DNA from: Macropodus opercularis
Lineage: Eukaryota; Chordata; Actinopteri; Anabantiformes; Osphronemidae
Assembly (NCBI GenBank): GCA_030770545.1
Contig: JAUCMP010000034.1
Span: 62,001-126,000, forward strand
Length of the DNA stretch: 64,000 nucleotides
Reading direction: 5' to 3'
Made by a program: the position numbers and the translations under genes. A model generated the notes under the pieces. It did no database searches, was not told the DNA's origin, and worked only from the letters and a program-made list of their open reading frames with translations. Every line of letters starts with the position of its first letter. The first letter of the stretch is position 1. Below are positions 1-12,396 of this stretch, one piece after another.

Positions 1-165
1 CTTTAATTCTTGCAAGAAGAGAAATACACAGAGTCAGTGCAAAACTGTCCTGAGTGTAGATCTGAAGTCATCTACTCTGTTCCTACCTAAACACCTCCTT
101 CGTTGCGAGGGAGTAAAGATGTATCTTCTCATTAGCTCAGTCTCAAACAAAGACAGTCCACAAGG
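1..165. other. No gene seen
   Basis: AT-rich sequence with no exon, RNA gene or repeat signature that I can support. Confidence 0.4.
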
Positions 166-402
166 GACTTATCAGCCCACAACTCAGGGTCAGTCACTGC
201 CTTGCACCAGGACGAAAGTGTAACAGAAACAAAGTAAATCAAAGTTCTGCTGCCATGCTCTCATGGCCACGGTCCATGCTGTAAAACAATTTTAACTAAA
301 CAGTATCTCACTAGCTTCCTTTCCCATGGGAAAGAAAAGGCTCATTGTTCTAAAATATTTCTGTAAGCAGGTATATAACTCATTCTATGATTACTTTGCT
401 TA
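166..402. repeat. Dispersed repeat, copy 1 (partner at 31930-32160)
   Basis: About 235 bases starting at ACTTATCAGCCCACAACTCA recur in the same orientation at 31930-32160 with scattered substitutions and small indels. Both copies share the stretch near GTAACAGAAACAAAGTAAAT and the tail GCAGGTATATAACTCATTCT. No coding frame is conserved between them. The family is not recognised; an old interspersed repeat is the simplest reading. Confidence 0.7.
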
Positions 403-532
403 GTACAGATACATATGAGGATATATCAAGTAATATGAATCACAGTTCTGTCACAAGGGAAAATACCCATATAGTAAAATTTCCATTACACATTAGAACT
501 CATCAATTATCATTAAATGTGACACACAAACT

Positions 533-640
533 TGCCTTGACTGGGAATCGAACTGGGATTCAGGAAGCAGTTCAGCGCCCTGGAGAGAGACAGAGAGAAC
601 GCTACAGCTACTGTATTCACGACTCGCCATTCCCTTAAGT
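533..640 (-). repeat. tRNA-like SINE remnant, copy 1
   Basis: The reverse complement contains a near-consensus Pol III B box (AGTTCGATTCC). The same segment recurs at 50625-50745, where the B box is GGTTCGATTCC, followed in both by CCCAGTC. The shared stretch also includes a purine-rich GAGAGA run. The T-stem does not pair well, so this is a decayed tRNA-derived repeat and not a working tRNA gene. Confidence 0.45.
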
Positions 641-2195
641 TCGTGTGTGGCTGGTATCCACATAAGGGTTAGCTGCTAGTTTTAACTTTTGGATGCCTAT
701 ATTTCATTCACTGTATCCTGTCTACTCTGAGATGACAAGGTTTCTATAGATACTAATGCTGAGCTGGAGTCTGAGCAGAGCATTATTTTGTACTGTTTGC
801 ATCAGTTCTCAAAATAGCTTTTGTTTTAAGAGATTTAAACCAGTGAGATTTGTATTGCTTTAAAACTAACTAATGTTACCTTTACAGGTCATGGTGCTGT
901 GTGTGTCTGTGTGTGTGTGGGGTCCGGCGTGGAGACGAGGGACCGGAGATAGCTTTAATTCTCTGGCGCAACCTGTAGTGGAGCAAGCACAGTCACATGC
1001 ATGCTCATTAAAAACGTTGGGAATACTCCCTGTCGAGAGCTGTGCATTTATATACGAACCGTTTTCACACGCAGATCTTCAGACCGAAGGGTCCTACACG
1101 TGACCTCCCCGTAAAGCCACCTGAAAGGAAACATAGAGGCCAATGAGAAAACCGCAGATATTTATCCAGAATATTATTCCGCCGAGCGTCTCGTCTGCTC
1201 TGAATAAACGTATAAAGGTTTGTTTTTTCACTGACGCTTTGATAAAAAAACGACAACACGCTACATACAAAACATAACTAAATTAAACAATGGTCAACTG
1301 AGTTCTTAAAAAAAATTCCTCCTTCTGCCTGTTCTAATAATTATCGCTATTATTATTACACAAACACACACAGTTATGTTTTTGTGCGTTAAAGGCTTTT
1401 TTCTGTCATGTTAATGCATAGTGTACGTCACCCTGACAGGTCTGCCTGCTCTGCACAAAGGAATACATTTCAGTAACTACGTTTGTTTTTTTTAAATAAT
1501 TGCTTGTCCAAACAAGAAATCCCGTTGACATGAAACTTGACAGAGGGTTTAGTTTAATGAGCAGACACAGACACACGGCTCTGAGTCTGATGACACCTGT
1601 AGGGTTAGGGTTGGACCAGCAACTGAAGACTGGAGACACACAGCTCAGTGAATGAAGGATGTTTTTATGTGGAGAAGAGGGTCCCTGGAGATAGCTTTCA
1701 GTCTGACCACACGCATCACCGTGTTGTAATTACGCTACCTATTTATGTGTATGTTAAAGTATCTCCTAACTCAACAGGTAAAATGCACAAACGAACCGTT
1801 GTGTTCTGCAGGATCCCTCTGATGCAGCCAGGCTCATTAAAGACAAAACCCCTCTTTGCAGACAGGTCTGCGTCTGTGAAGGAAGAGCTGGTCAGAGAGA
1901 ATGTCCTCGCTGTGGTGCGTCAGGGAGGAGGGGATGCAACGGATGACCAGCTAGTTGGTTTTGGTTCCCGTGCCAAACACACCTGGTGAAACATCTGGGA
2001 CAAGCAGCAATGACGGCTACGCGGCCTCCATACTTAGGAAAAGCTGTGTTCCTGGAATAAAGATGCACATGCTGGAGTGATGCAGAGACGCCTCAGTGAT
2101 GACACATCTTTCACACGATCCCAAGGAAGCCACGGTCGGGTCTTGATTTTTATTTTATTTTTTTTAAATTATATCATTTCTCTTTTCTCTGGTAG
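641..2195. other. Gene-free stretch
   Basis: No exon with matching splice sites and frame was found. Around 1550-1650 the minus strand resembles pieces of the L2 3' UTR seen intact at 33660 (shared words such as CAGTTGCTGGTCCAACC), so part is probably old LINE sequence. Confidence 0.35.
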
Positions 2196-2290
2196 AAGTA
2201 CACAGAAATGTCACAGCTAAATGTCTGTGTCACAGAGATGGATAAGGACGAAGACGGCTACGCTCAGTACAAAACAATCTTCACACAACA
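2196..2290 (+). CDS. Candidate isolated coding exon
   Basis: A pyrimidine-rich acceptor (TTCTCTGGTAG) precedes and a consensus donor (CAACA|GTAAGT) follows 95 bases open in one frame. They encode an acidic stretch with MDKDEDGYAQYKTIF near its end. The exon starts in phase 0 and ends in phase 2. The tyrosine-rich end recalls the cytoplasmic tail of a lectin-type or Ig-type immune receptor, but that is only an impression. I found no partner exons nearby, so it may be an orphan or pseudogene exon. Confidence 0.35.
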
Positions 2291-3652
2291 GTAAGTCAAC
2301 ATTTATTTTAATTTAGAAAATTACAGTTCAGCTCAAGTGAAGTCTTTTTACTGCAAACAAACACTCTACCTGTTACCTGTTTCAACTTCGCTGCTGCTGG
2401 TGTTGCCGCTGCACCTGTAACCTCCAGACAATCAAAGGCTTCAAGAGAAGAAAGATGAATTATGTTGCACGAATCGTCAGCTCTGGGATAAAGAGCTGCT
2501 CTCCCACCGAAGCATGAGTTCTTCTGGTTCTGGTTGTTGTCCTAGTGACTATGAACGGGTTCAATGCTTCATGGGGCTAAGTATTAATCTCCTTATGTGG
2601 TTAAAATGATGAAGTGTGAACTGCTTTGAATACTAACACGTGATGACATGTGTTTGCTGTGTCCCACGTTACTTTCCCATCCCCACAGACCTGCTAATCA
2701 TCAAAACGCTGAGAAAACTAGGCCACAGTCATAACATTTACTAAAACCATTAGCAAGCTGTTGAGGCTGGAAACTGACACAACGGTTGAGAAGGTGAATT
2801 GGTTCAAGGTTTCTCACTGGCCATAATGTGTTGTGTGTTGATCTACCTCCATGGTTGACATGGTGAGGGCGGAGTCATCCCAGTCCACTTCGTTCCTCTT
2901 GCCGTTCTCCTGGTCTCTCATGCTGCTGGTGTGCGGCTCGAATGTGGAAACCACACCAGGAAGCTCACACATCCCACAGTGACAATAGTGGGAACCACTG
3001 TGGGACAAACACCCAAACACACACAATGACAGGGTGGATGTCAGATGTGTTTGCACGTGGGAACATTCACACATAAAATCAATGCAGCTTTTCCACGGAC
3101 AAAGTCTCAAAGCAGATGAACGCTGACTCTAGCTGTAGATGTGCTGCTTCCTTTAACTAGGTTTGCCATCTCCTGCCATCCTGCTACGCTCCTGTTATGT
3201 GGCCACAGGCTGAGACGCCTGATCAATGAGGACAGGAAGTAACAGCTTGTGCTCAGAGCCGCCTGTACAGACGTCACAGACAGCAGTCAAGTGGAATCCC
3301 TCAACCTGTGCCATTAAAACAGTGTTTATGTGAGTCCTGCTTCTGGTTAATAGACTGACAACCATCTGCACTAAGGCTGCCATGGCAACCGTGTTTAAAC
3401 AGCAGATTACTGGTTAGAGAGTTTGCCACAGATGAAGCTAAGAGGCTGACGGGAACTTTTTTCCACAGAGGATGATAATTTGTTCTTTGTGCCCGACTTA
3501 ATAAAAGGTAGAAGCTCTGAACAATCAAACATCACACAGCACAAATCAGCTGTGTCACATTAGTCCTATTAATAAACATCATGATATTACTATATAGATA
3601 TGTATTTCTCAGTTTCCCAGCATTCTACATGTGCGGCTCACGCTTTCAGTAC
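2291..3652. other. No supported gene
   Basis: Around 2866-2960 the minus strand has a short open stretch (reading DWDDSALTMSTMEV) before a possible donor GTAGAT. It could be a further exon of the minus-strand candidate gene, but no clear acceptor supports it. Confidence 0.25.
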
Positions 3653-3781
3653 CTGAGGCCTGGTGAGCGTTGACATGGTTGAGTCCAGACAGATCCACAG
3701 ACGCACGGAGAACCGGGTTAATGAAGTTTGGCACCATGGCAACGTTTGTTCCACAGGGTTGGTTGTGTGGATCACACTCAT
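3653..3781 (-). CDS. Candidate coding exon, unknown gene
   Basis: On the minus strand CCTCCTCTTTAG precedes and CCTCAG|GTACTG follows 129 bases open in phase 1-1, reading (D)ECDPHNQPCGTNVAMVPN and ending LSGLNHVNAHQAS. The symmetric phase and the ECDPHNQPCGTN start recall EGF-type or other extracellular modules, but only part of such a module would be present. It lies in line with other minus-strand exon candidates at 5452-6876, perhaps in one gene. I do not recognise the product. Confidence 0.4.
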
Positions 3782-3825
3782 CTAAAGAGGAGGATGGTTA
3801 GCACTGTCACCCTAACCCTGGTTCG

Positions 3826-4025
3826 ATGACCAGGGGCCTTTCTGTGTGAAGTCTGCTTGTTCTCCCCGTGTCTGCGTGGGTTCTCTCCTGGGTCTCCGGC
3901 TTCCTCCCACAGTCCAAAGACATGCAGTGGCTAATTGTACTCTAAGAGTGGCGACCTGTCCAGGGGGAAGCCTGCCTCTTGCCCATAGACAGCTGGGACA
4001 GGCTGCAGCAGTAAAAATGAATGAA
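3826..4025 (+). repeat. L2-type LINE / V-SINE-like 3' tail
   Basis: The run GTTCTCCCCGTGTCTGCGTG, then CTCCGGCTTCCTCCCACAG, then GCGACCTGTCCAGGG and GCTGGGACAGGCTGCAGCA, is the familiar conserved tail shared by teleost L2-clade LINEs and the SINEs they mobilise. It ends in a short AATGAATG repeat, as L2-type tails do. A B-box-like word (GGTTCGATGACC) lies just upstream, so a tRNA-headed SINE is possible. Confidence 0.65.
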
Positions 4026-4189
4026 TGTTACTCACCTCAGGACATTCTATTGTCTTTCTTTCTCTTAGTGCATGTACAAGTTCTGTTTTTTAAAACAACT
4101 TTTTTCTGCATCTATAATGTAGTTTTAACGTGTTTTATTAACCACCTCCTGTCTGTGCTGCTTCTGTTTCTGTTACAACTCGGCACTTA

Positions 4190-4872
4190 GGGCTAAGCTA
4201 AAAACGGAGTCCCAGGGGTAGGTGAAGCCTAAGGCCCTGGTGCTGACCCCAAAAGTCGCCACACGATGGCGCCAAAACACACAAAAGGGGAGAGCTCAAC
4301 CTAGAGCCTAATTCCCCCCTTTACACGACTCGAGGTACAAAGGCTGCTTGACCTACAGCCTCTGCCCACTCAGCAAACTGACAAGGGCGGGGCCCAATTG
4401 CACGACCCAAAGACAGAACCGATGAATGATTAATAAAAGTTTTAATGAAAAGGAAATCCACACGAGCTAAACACAAGTGACTGCAAAACTTAAAGAACCA
4501 AACATGAATGTGACGCTACCAAACATTAGATGAACCCACAGTTACTAAAAGCAAAACCCAAAACCTGAAGCTACAAAACTTAAACACCGAACAGGACTCT
4601 AGACAGGAACAAAGTAACTGCAGTACAAAACCAGAACATAAAGCGAGAGCAAGAACATTAAACACAAAGGCTACAAATTCAAGCTAAGTGACAAATACAA
4701 ACCAGTAACACCAATAATCAGCCAGCAACAAACAAAACAAACCGAGGAACTTAAATACTAACTAGCCAGGAAATCAACAACAGGTGAAAACAATAACGAG
4801 CCAAACCAGGAAGTAAAAACAAAGGAGAAAGTGGAACCACAGCGCCCTCCAGCGGTTGGAGGACCGAACTGT
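4190..4872. repeat. Probable interspersed repeat, family not identified
   Basis: A-rich, low-complexity sequence with many AACAAA/AAACCA words. It starts near CTAAGCTAAAAACGGAGTCC and ends at AGCGCCCTCCAGCGG and GACCGAACTGTTACAG. It has no coding frame. The composition and abrupt edges suggest a non-autonomous element. I could not define terminal repeats or a target duplication. Confidence 0.3.
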
Positions 4873-5451
4873 TACAGTTTCAGTCTCTGGTTCAGATTTC
4901 TATAACATTGCTGTATTCAAACAAAACAAGACAACAGCTCTTTACTTCTTCAACCAGAAAGCATCTCATGTTTAACTCTTTGTTGTGGAAATCAGGTTCA
5001 ATGTTGTCTCTTTTTTTAACTCAAACCCTCACTGAATGTCTATTAACATGTCAGCTGCTGCTGATTGACAGATGAGGGTGTTATAATAAATGGAGCCTCT
5101 GTGAAGTTACCTCCAGCTTGTGGTGGCCCAGCGCGTCGTAGCTCTTGGACTTTGTTGTATGTTTTGGTATTGAACATAAATGTTCTCCACAGCCTCCACC
5201 TGCAACACAGTTAGCAGCCACAGGAAAATGGCTGAATGTCGTCTCTCAGTTGGTTCCCACTGAGTCACATTAAAACCCCTTCACCTAATGAGTTGCAGAG
5301 CAGCCAGACTCTCCATCGTTGACGCATTGTCAGCAGTTTTCTGCAGCCAGCACACAGAGAGGTCCTCAGACACACGTCACTCTGAGATGAGACTCAGGAA
5401 AACTAAATGCTGCAGCAACTGATCCTGGGACAGTGTGGTTGTCCGTTCTAC

Positions 5452-5613
5452 CTGCAGAGGTGTAGCTCAGCTGACTGATGACATCAGGGAGGTCCACCTG
5501 CTGCAGCTGGAGCTTTCTGTCCATGTTGGCTCTGGCTGAGTTCAGGTGACTGATGAGCTGGTCCACTGAGGACAGGAAGGACTGGACGCGTCCTCCTGTG
5601 CAGGACCCCACGT
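5452..5613 (-). CDS. Candidate coding exon, unknown gene
   Basis: A strong acceptor (TTCTCTGTCCAG) and donor (CTGCAG|GTAGAA) bound 162 bases that are open in phase 1-1 and read VGSCTGGRVQSFLSSVDQLI at the start and DLPDVISQLSYTSAG at the end. The amphipathic heptad-like middle part suggests helix. The codon-like composition and matching phase make it one of the better exon candidates in the first 8 kb. The product is not recognised. Confidence 0.45.
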
Positions 5614-6033
5614 CTGGACAGAGAACAGAGGCAGAGCTAACAAACATCAAACAGCCACATCAGCTCCACCAGCTCACAGGAATCTGCAGCAGAGACAAAC
5701 TAGTCTGACAAACTCACATGATCTGAATTCACTCTTGCCGTGGTGCAGGTGTCTCTAAGCCTCAGTTTAAACTTCATTTACATGCAGCAGGTCATTTCAT
5801 AGTTAGTTCAAGGTGACTGTCTGTGTTTTCTGATTAGGAACAAATGCAGTTACATATTAAATTGGTTTATCTGGCAGTGAGTGAACCTCTGCACCTGCCA
5901 CACTCTCTCAGAGCACATGTTTCTAATGAGGCCAAGAAAGGAAATATATTCATTTACATTTTCATTATATGTATATATTAGTTTTTCTTCTCGTTGTGTG
6001 TGAGGGCAGATGGTGGTTTGTATCTGCTGAGAC

Positions 6034-6113
6034 CTGAGGGCCGGTAACATGGCCTGATCCATCAGCATCTCCAGGCTGCTCAGGACGCCTCCGTGGCTGC
6101 TGAGGTTCACCTC
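6034..6113 (-). CDS. Candidate coding exon, unknown gene
   Basis: The minus strand reads CTTACAG then 80 open bases (EVNLSSHGGVLSSLEMLMDQ...) then CCCTCAG|GTCTCAG. It starts in phase 0 and ends in phase 2, which does not join directly to the 5613-5452 exon. Either an exon between them was missed or the gene is broken. Confidence 0.35.
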
Positions 6114-6749
6114 CTGTAAGTACAGTGAGCACTCTGTGTCACTCTTCTGACCTTCTGTACGTTAGTGGTGGTTATGGCCTTGTCTGTCTCTCAAGAAGAA
6201 CAGACACTTCCCCAGTAAAACCTGCAAAGAGAGCGAGACTGAGTTTGGCTTGAAAGATGAGAATTTAAAACCTGAACCTGTCCTAAACAGAGTCTAGATG
6301 CGTTTTTTTCCTACTGAATCCACCTCAGAATCGCTGCCCAGACAAAAATACTACAGCAAATCAAAAGCAGGTGTGAGTTGAGAGGATCTAGGTCAACCTG
6401 AAGACCTGCTACAGATGGAAGAGCTCTGCTGCTCAACCTGTTTCCACCTCCGTCTCTTCTTAGCATTTCCTGTAGACGTAGTGTTTGACCTGGGCATTAA
6501 ACCGACCACTCAGGTGTTAATGAGCTAAACAAAGCAGAACTCGTCAAAATAAAAGGCTGCTCCGTCTTCTGTTTAATGTGACTGAACTGTGCCAGAAACG
6601 GTGGAATCACCTTTGACGTCCCTGTAATGAGGAAGAGTTTCGTCACTGCTGAGCCTGTGAGGTCCAAGTATGATGAATAACTCATAATAACTCATTCAGA
6701 AAAGATCAGTTGTGTGAGGTTTTAGTTGTGAAGGATCCCGTGATGTTAC

Positions 6750-6876
6750 CTGTTCAGCAGAGATGAGGCTGACACCGACTGTGTTTGTGACCTTTGTAAC
6801 ACACTGCAGCATTAAACTTTTTGTTTCACCGTGACAGGTCCAGTCTGTGACTCTGTCTAGAGTCTGTGACTCGCCC
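6750..6876 (-). CDS. Candidate coding exon, unknown gene
   Basis: The acceptor TTTTCTTTTGGGACAG and the donor GAACAG|GTAACA enclose 127 open bases reading GESQTLDRVTDWTCHGETKS, then a stretch ending VGVSLISAEQ. It is the most upstream of the good minus-strand candidates. A further possible exon lies near 7020-7080. The 6152-6221 interval has fair splice sites but stops in all frames, so the locus may be a pseudogene. Confidence 0.35.
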
Positions 6877-7599
6877 CTGTCCCAAAAGAAAAAGGTGCAG
6901 GTTAACATGCAGGTAAAGTCAATGAACTACACACAGTTTGATTCAACTGATCACAAAAAACAATAAATAAAGTCAAATCAACATTTGAGCTCAGCTGTAA
7001 AATGTCTGACCTGCGTCTGTCTGTTGTGGAATCAGCTGGAACGTCACCAGGGTCAGAGGTCAAAAAGTCAGATAAACACTTTATCTCCGCAAAATAAAAT
7101 GATAATTTTATCAAATTGAAAATTAAACTGAAAATTTGTCAGTCGATAAGTCAGACAAACATCTGGAGATGCAGAAATTAATGAGTGAGTTACTAGAGAC
7201 TAGCGGCTAACTAGCTACAGGTTAGCTAACCATCAGTAGCAGCACTGAGGCTACAGCTAACTCTCACAGCAATGAACTAAACTGAAGCTTCAAGTCAAAC
7301 CAAAGCCGTTTGTGGAGTTGCCTCATTCAGAGAGAGAGTCCTTCTGTCAGGGAACGTGTCCAGTCTGTGTTTACCTGAATAAAGGCCGATCAGTGACGCG
7401 TGTCCTCCTGAAGTTTGCTTCAACTTGTGTCCGTGTTAAACGCCACCAGCCTGAGCAGCTTCTCTGGATCTGCTTCATTCTCCCTGAACAGCTTAGACAG
7501 GAAGCAGCTGATGTTACAAAGAAAACAGCAACATTCCTCAGTGAGGTCACAGCTGGAGGACGCATCAAATTCCAACAACAGACAGTTTGACAGTATGTC

Positions 7600-8959
7600 T
7601 AAAGTTCTAGGATCTTCCCTCTACATTAACCTTAGTTCATTATGGATTTTATTACCACTAACACACATGCAAAAAACTCAGAGTCTATAAATAGCATCAT
7701 CATGGATCCTGGACGTCTACATTCTCACAAGTTGGTTTTCTGAGATTAATTATTCATCAAATCCTGCACAGTAGCAGAAACATATTGAACATTTGTTTAT
7801 CATTCAACATTCCCTGATGTGATGCACTAGTTCTCATATTGTATCTAAGAAGTTGTACAATACTTTATAAATAAATGAGCATCCTGTTGTTATAATACTG
7901 TATAATCGATCTACTTAATTGTGTTACTTTATAATTTTCTATTGTATATTATTACTTCTATGACATTGATGTGTAATAACAAATTAAAACAAAGTAAATG
8001 ATATGTTTAAGTTTAAATGTATTTATTGAAGCCATGTGTGTTTCAACTCTATGTGGTTTGGATTAGGAGGCTCCTCTTCATCTGGGCTGGAGGGAAAGAA
8101 GAAGAAAATGTCAAACAACATTCGCCCACATTAGGCAGTGGAGCCTCAGATTCACATGTACATGCATTATCCTGGGTTGAGACCACAAGTAGTAGCATGT
8201 AGTGCTACTCATTAAAGTCCATATAGCACCAAAGGGAGAGAGGAAACATATCCGAACATGTATCAAGCCCTGTGATGAAGCTTTGCTGGGAGCCTTTGTA
8301 ACGGCTCTCATGCTGTACATGGAGTCACTGACGCTGAAGACTGTTGTTCTCTGTTTATTTGATGCGGAGTAGAAACAAAAAGGCAACATGACGTCAACGA
8401 CAGGACAGACATTAAATGATGAAAAAGTCAGAAATTACAATTTGCCTTCTTGTTATTTGTATATGCAGAACCCGAATAATCACAAACTGCTGCAGGGGGC
8501 AATCAAATAAATCAGCACACACATGCTATGTCACAGGCTCCTTGGGAGCTAGAATCACCACAGATGATCTGTCACAGCAGAGAAAAGGGAAGTTTCCCAC
8601 ATCTCCCTCAGTCGTCTCCTTTGGCCCCGTGAGAGCAAATAACCTGGGCTGGAGGCAAAGCATAGAGAAAGATGGTTTGAGTGATGTCACTTTTTTCTTT
8701 TTTTTGCTAATTAACAGCACAGATGACCATAAAATATTATGTGTAACACAAATTGTTCATGAGATTATTGAAATGAAAGAATTTGCATATGCAAAACAGA
8801 AAGTAATATTGAGCTTTTATTAATACAAGAATTCGATCCCCATCTAGCAGCAACAATAGTTGGACATAACCACCTACCACCTTGGACATTCTCCTGAAGC
8901 TTCTTGGTACTTGGGGAAGATTGAGATCATCTGTGATGGATCAAGCAACAACACAGTGA
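7600..8959. other. Gene-free stretch
   Basis: AT-rich sequence. No convincing splice-bounded exon, RNA gene or named repeat was seen. Confidence 0.4.
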
Positions 8960-9397
8960 AACAAAGCATGTGCGTCAACACATCTCCCCAAAGGTTCCTG
9001 CTCACATTTGCTACTTAGCCAACTTTGGATCCTATTGTGTTGCAATACTAAACTAACACAGGGTTAACGGTCGCACAAAAACAAAGCAACACAACCAATA
9101 CAAGCATCACTGTAGCTGCTGTAGCTGCAGCAGATTCTGTTGGGTTCTGCAGAGTTATACTGGACAGGAGAAGCTGTGTCCCTGCGTCTGCCTGTGTGGT
9201 GCTGACCTGTTATGTGTTATGTTATAATTAAATACAAAATATAATAAAACAGGACATTTATTAGTAGGACTTAATTTTTACATGTGTGCACTATGTTTGT
9301 ATGACTGTATGTTAATATTGCAATGAAAAGATTCCCTCAACACACACACTGATGTAGCAATTTCATTGTTTGAACATATTCAAAAAGGTTGGATTCA

Positions 9398-9411
9398 GTG
9401 CCATCTAGTGG
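9398..9411 (-). promoter_or_regulatory. CTCF-like site (block A)
   Basis: The minus strand reads CCACTAGATGGCAC, a close match to the vertebrate CTCF core (CCASYAGRKGGCRS). It is kept unchanged in block B at 15235-15248. Motif match only; binding is inferred. Confidence 0.45.
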
Positions 9412-11589
9412 TAGAATGATGAACTGCGCTGTGGGAAGTAGCAACACACCAGAAGGATGTGCTGTATAATACTGTAGAGTCTAGTTTACTAAACGTTTCC
9501 AGTTATGTTGCTTCGGCGTTTAATGCTGTTGTTACTGACGCCTTTTGACTGGAAGACCAAAAATGTTAAGTAGCCCTGTATGATCAAAGTCTCTGCTTAG
9601 TCTTAGTCTCTGTACCTCTGTGCTGGAGGTCAAACAGCTGAACCACCAGCAGCTCTGCCTTGTCTCTGAGCTTCTCTTCCTGGTGTAGGACGCCAGCAGG
9701 AAGCAGAGCTCACCCTTGTACTTCTCAGTATTTTTCAGTGGCTGCTCTATGCTCATCATCTGCAAATCAGAAAAAAACACAGACAATCCTGACAGGGCAC
9801 ATTTTGCTGGGATGTGCAACAGCTCCCCAGCTTTTATCTCCCATGTGAAACAGCCTCTTTGTGTTTTTCTCTTTTGGTCATGTCAAATATTACGTTCTGC
9901 CTCCTACCTGGAAAAGAGGTCGCTCGTGTTTGTTCCTCTGTCCTGTGCTCTGCTGTTTCCTCAGCTGTTTCCATCACCTGCACCATGAGTTCAAAGCTCC
10001 AACCAGTCTGTGAAGGTGAACTTGAACATAAACCCAGTGAGACGTGTTATTTTCTCTGTGTGCTGTGTTGGCTTCAGAGTCCTGCTGCTGCCTGGATCAG
10101 AACTTGCTCTGCTTGAAAAAAGGTCCATTTCCAGGAACAACAGTGTGGTTAGGTTTCCAGGAGAAAAGCTCACGTTTTATAGACAGATTCAGGAAAAATG
10201 GCTGCATAAAAAACATAATTTAAGTATAGGAAGTTGGTTTGAGTTGAAAGATCTGATGTTGACATGAAAAAACAACAACATAGATATTTCTAATCGTTGC
10301 TAAATGTCACAGCAGGTCACAGTGAAACACAAAGACAAAGAGCGGGATCCTCTCCTACATGTAGTGAAGTTGTGCTGGTTAATTATCTGCTGTTAAAATT
10401 ATTCATTTAGATCCTTTAGATGAAAATGAGTTTGAACATGTTCATGTTTTTACATAGTCCTCGCTGGAATGTTGACCCTTCCGCCCTTAATGTAGACCAC
10501 GTAACATCTACGTCACATTACTGAGCTAACAGCATAAGCGGCTATGGCGGCTAATGCTGCTGCTACTGTACAGGTTAGCATAGCAGGCTAATGCCGTTAG
10601 CACCATGCTACGAATCAACAGAAGCCGTTTAAAACACATTACTGGGAGTCTACAGCACGTTGAATAAAACATGGACGTAACTACTGATGAACATGACGAG
10701 ATCACACCTGGAAAGAGACTAGTTTCACCTGAAAGATGAGCGAACACAGCTTCCTCATGTCATGTGTGGAAGTAGTGCAACAGGAAGCGACCGCACTTCA
10801 ACAGAAGCCGCAGCATAGAGCTCCCTCTGCTGGACGAGCTCTGACACTACGTCTATTTGGAATAATGAGTCTGATGCAGAACTTAAAAGAGAGCACGTTC
10901 TGTTTGAACCCACCCGTGTTTCATGTGAAAAGCATCACAAGCAAACAAAGCTTAAGTCTGGTGATGTCACAGGCTAAATGCAGCTACTGCAAAAAAGTGT
11001 TTGCATAGAGATATGAATTACATACAGTGATGGTCACTGAGCAGGTCATTTATTAACAGAGAGATTTTTAATAGAGCACATTTCATTATTTTATTGTTAC
11101 TTTGTTCTGTCTTGATGTTTATTAAATTTCTGTGACTCGCTCTGTATTTGTCAGAGATGTTCCAACTAAGATGAATTCAGTCAGACACAGAGTAAGGTTC
11201 AAATAATTAAACATGAATTTATTCTCAGTGGTGAGATGAGAAATATGCAGAGGCAGGCAAACGAGTCGCGTCATTTTAAGGATTTGATCTGTGTTATAAG
11301 AACATGAGCCCAACTAGGCTAAGTAACAAAGTATTTCTAAAAGCAGCTCTGTTCGCTCCTTGAGTCATTACATCACAGTGGGGGTAGAGACTTGAAGAAA
11401 ATGGGTCCCATACATCAGGCACACGTTTCCAAGCATGGAGCTGCTGAGGAGACCAACTTATCGTCACAGGTTTTGTTAGAAACAAACAACAACCCAAAAC
11501 TAAATGAGCTAAATAATGACATTTCTAAGTCCTCAGATGTAACTACCTGGAAATAAAAGCCTAAATGTCGGTGATGCTTTTTCTAGGTG

Positions 11590-11640
11590 AGGTTGTCTGA
11601 GAGTTGAATTACAATGACTGGACGTCTTCCTTTGCAGCAG
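11590..11640 (-). repeat. Penelope-tail-like fragment (block A)
   Basis: TTGTCTGAGAGTTGAATT...GACTGGACGTCTTC resembles the tail of the Penelope-like element at 39190-39225. The homologous place in block B is 17525-17570. It is a short decayed fragment and stops where the sequence turns into a CCTTTGCAG...CTGCAAAGG inverted repeat. Confidence 0.35.
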
Positions 11641-11774
11641 ATCTACTACTACTGCAAAGGAAATGGTTTAAAGTGGTTTAAAGCGCTTCAAGGAATCAAA
11701 ATCATATCATCATTATATTATAAACAGTGTGACATGAAGAGTAACTACTGGAACATACAACACAAACCGAAATA

Positions 11775-11778
11775 ATAC

Positions 11779-11813
<35 letters not shown>
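11775..11813 (+). repeat. (ATT)n microsatellite
   Basis: About 12 ATT units. The homologous site in block B (near 17721) has only about 4 units, so the array length changed after the duplication. Confidence 0.9.
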
Positions 11814-11816
<3 letters not shown>

Positions 11817-12122
11817 GTGAATATTATATAAAACTAGGATTATTCTAATGAACATAACTGTCCAGTCGTCTGCCTCCTTTCCCTACAGGGTTTCAGTCAC
11901 AACCTCACCTGCTCAGTGTTTCCAGCTACAGACCTGCTGGTCCTGGCTGACAGCAGCTCTTCCTCTGAGCTTCCACTCATACACTCAACTGAGTCCTAAC
12001 GTGTCACAGGGACATGAAGGAGGCTTTTCATCCAACCAAGGGACTAGTTCACCAGTGAGCGCTGCGGAATGAGGCGTCACACGTCCAGTCATTCCACTGA
12101 CTGAGGGGCTCTGTGAGTCCAT

Positions 12123-12138
12123 CCAGCAGGGGGCGCTG
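12123..12138 (+). promoter_or_regulatory. CTCF-like site upstream of the promoter array (block A)
   Basis: CCAGCAGGGGGCGCTG matches the vertebrate CTCF core at every position. It lies about 100 bases before the first promoter cassette. An identical copy sits in the same place in block B. Boundary or looping activity is inferred from the motif. Confidence 0.6.
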
Positions 12139-12396
12139 TAACAGCAGCACTGCTGGGTGCAGCTGATGCTGGAGCCTGAATCATTGGTGGCTGATGAAGG
12201 CCCAGCACGAGCAGCGGTCAGAAGGAAGCAGCTACGCCTGGACTGACTTTCACCGGAACCAATGACTTCAACTCGTGTGTTTCCAGCCTGAGTTACCGCC
12301 ACAGCAACTTGCTGCAGTTTCACCGTTTGCTAGTAACGAGTGTTTATAAAACACAGCGACGCAAACGACGATTAGCAGCAGACATTAGCTCACACC

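Noticed and set aside
4841..4864. CTCF-like match on minus strand (CCGCTGGAGGGCGCTG)
   Set aside because: It lies at the edge of an interspersed repeat and has weaker core agreement. Such repeat-borne matches are common in fish genomes.
9532..9819. Minus-strand 95-codon frame, repeated in block B at 15352-15639
   Set aside because: Both copies stay open, but the blocks are nearly identical, so this is not independent evidence. No splice sites or known motif support it.
10526..10747. Minus-strand 73-codon frame, also in block B
   Set aside because: Low-complexity Ser/Cys-rich translation opposite a CpG-type sequence. Conservation only reflects the recent duplication.
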